A stretch of 64,000 bases of DNA from Thiomicrorhabdus arctica DSM 13458. Its GTDB lineage: Bacteria > Pseudomonadota > Gammaproteobacteria > Thiomicrospirales > Thiomicrospiraceae. Made by a program: the position numbers and the translations under genes. Below the pieces are notes generated by a model, which saw nothing but the letters and a program-made list of their open reading frames with translations, was not told where the DNA came from and did no database searches. Shown here piece after piece: positions 61,384-64,000 of this stretch. The DNA lies in the NCBI RefSeq assembly GCF_000381085.1, contig NZ_KB905900.1:118744-182743 (forward strand). Reading direction: 5' to 3'. Each line of letters starts with the position of its first letter. Position 1 is the first letter of the stretch.

Positions 61384-62435
61384 AAGCTACCTTACTAACA
61401 ACCGCTTTACTGCTAGGATTTAATAGCTCGATTGCTCTGTCTGATGAAGACGATACCGTGCCAATAACGGTCACGCTTACGGCACAGGTCCACTCTGAAA
61501 AAGTGAGGTTGGAATCCATCACCAAGACGCTCTCCGTTTTTGGTGATATACAACCCGATACCGATCAAATCACGACTCTTTCACTGCCACATGCTGGATT
61601 AATCAGCCAAGTCAGTGTGCAACTGGGCCAACAAGTCAAACAAGGCGACGTACTGTTTACCGTAAATACCGCCCCCACGGCCAGAATGACTTACCTGCAA
61701 GCACAGGCCGCAGTCGCGTTTGCTCATAAAGACTTAAACCGAGAACGCCAATTATTACGCTCTCATATGAGCACGAACGCACAAGTGTCTATCGCTGAAA
61801 GTAAGTTGCAAGACGCTAAGATCAATTTAAACAGTTTAAAAAAGCAGGGATTGGATCAGAATCAGCAGGTATTTAGAGCACCGAAAGATGGGATTATCGT
61901 GCAACTTGACCTCAAAGCTGGGCAGCGTGTACAAGCGGACACCAGCGCCGTTCAACTCGCCAGTCAACAACACTGGGTCATCCATTTAGGGATTGAGCCC
62001 GAAGATTTATCACAAATCACGCTTGGTCACGCCGTTAAACTGCAGTCAGTGTTTAATGACCAGTTAGTATTTACCTCCCATATTTCACAAATCAATGCCA
62101 TTCTCAATCCTGCCACCAAACGGGTGGATGTCATTGCATCCATTCCCTCAGAGCTCACACAGTCTTTAGTCTTAGGCAGCCGTTTGAAAGGTGAGATTCA
62201 ACTCAATACGCACTCAGGTATCACGGTGCCTCGCAGTGCGATTTTATACGATGAGCAAGGCGCGTTTGTCTATCAAAACATCCAGAATAAGGCCATAAAA
62301 ACCAGAGTTATGACAGGTGAAAGTGACCATAATTTCGTAGAGGTCATCCATGGCCTGCAAAAGAGTGATCACGTGATTACGCAAGGCAATTATGAGCTAG
62401 AAGAAGGCATGGCCATTCAGGAGAGCCAACCATGA
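61380..62435 (+). CDS. RND efflux periplasmic adaptor
   Basis: A 351-residue membrane fusion protein with a signal peptide (ending IALS), a lipoyl domain (PHAGLISQVSVQLGQQVKQGDVLFTV ... APKDGIIVQLDLKAGQRVQ), a short helical hairpin and a beta-barrel domain. It joins the RND pump to the outer membrane factor. Translationally coupled on both sides (ATGA overlaps). Its hairpin is short, as in metal-type adaptors (CusB), but no Met-rich metal site is seen. Confidence 0.88.
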   Translation: MKATLLTTALLLGFNSSIALSDEDDTVPITVTLTAQVHSEKVRLESITKTLSVFGDIQPDTDQITTLSLPHAGLISQVSVQLGQQVKQGDVLFTVNTAPTARMTYLQAQAAVAFAHKDLNRERQLLRSHMSTNAQVSIAESKLQDAKINLNSLKKQGLDQNQQVFRAPKDGIIVQLDLKAGQRVQADTSAVQLASQQHWVIHLGIEPEDLSQITLGHAVKLQSVFNDQLVFTSHISQINAILNPATKRVDVIASIPSELTQSLVLGSRLKGEIQLNTHSGITVPRSAILYDEQGAFVYQNIQNKAIKTRVMTGESDHNFVEVIHGLQKSDHVITQGNYELEEGMAIQESQP

Positions 62436-64000
62436 ATTTAGCACACTGGGCTGCCAAACACCGTCGATCCATTTTATTTTTCTTTCTCATTTTAACCATT
62501 GCTGGTGGTTTCAGTGTCTCTCAACTCCCTCAAGGCATGTTCCCTAATATAAATTTTCCGCGCATTGCAGTCACCATCGAAGCGGGTGATCAACCCGCTG
62601 ACCAAATGGTCATCGCCGTTACTCGAAAAATAGAGGAGACTGTTCGACCTGTTCCTGGCGTTCACTCGATACGTTCAACCACCAGTCGCGGTAGCGCAGA
62701 AGCCTCTATTAACTTCAATTGGGGTCAGGACATGGGCTCTGCATTGTTGCAAGTTGAGTCCGCCATTAACCAAAGTCTTCCGAATCTCCCTCCTGGCACC
62801 AAATTTACTGTCAGGCGCATGGACCCAACCGTGTTCCCTGTTATTGCCTATAGCTTGACCTCTGACCAACTGTCACAAGTTACCATTAGAGACATAGGAC
62901 AACAGCAATTAGTGCCTCTACTCTCGTCCATTGAAGGCATCGCAAAAGTGGTCATCATGGGCGGCGACAAAGCTGAATTTTTAGTGGAAATTGATCCTGA
63001 AAAAATGGCCAGTTACGATTTAGCGTTTAGTGATGTGACTCAAGCACTCTCAGCAAGTAATGTTCTTAAAGCCGTTGGTCGTTTGGAAGACCACTATAAA
63101 CTTTACCTAAACTTAGCAGACACACGTTTACACGACATAAAGTCCATTCGAAATACTATTTTGCGAAGTGGAACGAACGGACTAGTACGCTTGCAAGACA
63201 TTGCAAAGATCACAATATCAGTGACTCCGAATTGGCTAAAAACCTCAGCGGATGGTAAACCTGCTGCTTTTTTGATGATCTTTCAACAACCCAAAAGTAA
63301 TGCGGTATACATTTCAGATCAAGTCAAACAACGGCTTGCCGACTACCAATCTAAATTGCCACACAGCTTACACCTCTCTAAATGGTACGATCAAAGCGAA
63401 TTAATACATTCTTCCACCAATACCGTTAGAGACGCCATCATAATTGGCGTTCTGCTGGCTGCGCTGATTTTATTTCTCTTTTTACGCAATCTCAAAATAA
63501 CTCTGATTGCTCTGATTATCGTTCCAGCGGCCCTGTCAGTTTCAGCCCTTACGCTGTATTTGTTAGGCGCCAGTTTCAATATCATGACTTTGGGGGGAAT
63601 GGCCGCAGCGGTAGGATTGATTGTAGACGATGGTATTGTCATGATTGAGCACATAGTAAGGCGAATGCGCGACAACAAAGATCAGTCTAATGACAGAGAC
63701 CGCATCAATCATTCTATTCGCGAATCGGCCATTGAATTTACGAAACCGCTCATGGGCTCTTCTGCTGCCACCATTATCATTTTTATACCATTGGCATTTT
63801 TAAGTGGTGTAACGGGATCATTTTTTCAAGCATTGTCTCTCACCATGGCCAGTGCGTTATTTGCATCCTTCATGATTGCTTGGTTAGCGGTCCCTTTGCT
63901 AGCTGAGCATCTGTTAACCCACAAAGATGCTCAAGTGAACGATACTGGCGCAACCTTTAAAGTCATACAAACCAGATACCAACGTTTAATGAAGGTGGTA
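62432..64000 (+). CDS. RND efflux pump, partial (runs off the right edge)
   Basis: The first 523 residues of an RND transporter, cut by the window end. It starts MNLAHWAAKHRRSILFFFLILTIAGG with the first helix, has the periplasmic loop (VTRKIEETVRPVPGVHSIRSTTSRG), and helix 4 with the paired acids GLIVDDGIVMIEHIVRRM. The DD pair is usual for HAE-type (multidrug) pumps rather than HME metal pumps, so a hydrophobic toxic compound is more likely than a metal. The ATG overlaps the adaptor stop (ATGA). Confidence 0.9.
   Translation, partial: MNLAHWAAKHRRSILFFFLILTIAGGFSVSQLPQGMFPNINFPRIAVTIEAGDQPADQMVIAVTRKIEETVRPVPGVHSIRSTTSRGSAEASINFNWGQDMGSALLQVESAINQSLPNLPPGTKFTVRRMDPTVFPVIAYSLTSDQLSQVTIRDIGQQQLVPLLSSIEGIAKVVIMGGDKAEFLVEIDPEKMASYDLAFSDVTQALSASNVLKAVGRLEDHYKLYLNLADTRLHDIKSIRNTILRSGTNGLVRLQDIAKITISVTPNWLKTSADGKPAAFLMIFQQPKSNAVYISDQVKQRLADYQSKLPHSLHLSKWYDQSELIHSSTNTVRDAIIIGVLLAALILFLFLRNLKITLIALIIVPAALSVSALTLYLLGASFNIMTLGGMAAAVGLIVDDGIVMIEHIVRRMRDNKDQSNDRDRINHSIRESAIEFTKPLMGSSAATIIIFIPLAFLSGVTGSFFQALSLTMASALFASFMIAWLAVPLLAEHLLTHKDAQVNDTGATFKVIQTRYQRLMKVV

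Overview
The window is a chromosomal segment of an AT-rich (roughly 42% GC by eye) gammaproteobacterium. Gene content (CynS, LuxS/MtnN, PurT, RimK, OvoA, RpoH carrying an RpoH box, many c-di-GMP proteins) fits a free-living aquatic, possibly chemolithotrophic organism such as the Thiomicrospira/Hydrogenovibrio/Thiomicrorhabdus group. That placement is inference; no rRNA is present to test it.

Layout. (1) 1-14007 is a heavy-metal resistance region. A copper cluster on the + strand runs from a CopA multicopper oxidase (cut by the window edge) through CopB, a cytochrome c lipoprotein, a second multicopper oxidase, a YVTN beta-propeller, a DsrE-like protein, a SHOCT protein and a Cu(I) P-type ATPase to a His/Met-rich secreted protein. 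A merR-merT-merP-merA operon on the - strand follows, with a clear MerR-type 19-bp-spacer promoter, and then a GC-richer, apparently imported CopB-type ATPase. (2) 14571-17394 is an ABC ATPase / fusion protein / FtsX-type permease exporter. (3) 17900-28500 looks like one sigma-54-controlled module: porin, NrtA/CynA/SsuA-type ABC importer, NifA-like enhancer-binding protein, a rubredoxin-reductase fusion, an acyl-CoA-dehydrogenase-like flavoprotein, an OsmC protein lacking its second cysteine, and cyanase. I see -24/-12 promoters before the ABC operon, the OsmC operon and cynS, and a shared upstream element (core ATTTGTAG) 80-110 bp upstream of each and also before the porin.

(4) 28500-37300 holds an HTH-gene remnant, tRNA-Phe and tRNA-Leu behind a consensus promoter, luxS-mtnN, a frameshifted lipoprotein gene, RDD and DUF2238 membrane proteins, a GGDEF/degenerate-EAL protein and purT. 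(5) 37651-45715 holds an orphan fliS, an unusual receiver-EAL-periplasmic-binding-fold fusion protein, rpoH behind a perfect CIRCE element, a Bax-like hydrolase, and an ECF sigma / small membrane protein / two-MscS operon. (6) 45895-57080 holds CorC/CNNM and MgtE magnesium genes, a rimB-rimK-aspartoacylase-(ATP-grasp remnant)-DUF1704 peptide-modification locus, and ovoA plus an ovoB-like lyase for ovothiol. (7) 57090-64000 holds a two-component system divergent from a PepSY-like protein and a tripartite RND efflux system that runs off the right edge.

Across the whole window a 12-bp palindrome, ACCAGGCCTGGT, occurs six times exactly (far above chance), three times with longer symmetric flanks in intergenic DNA. 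I have no named function for it. The strongest candidates for something undescribed are the sigma-54 cyanate-linked module, this palindrome, and the receiver-EAL-binding-fold fusion.
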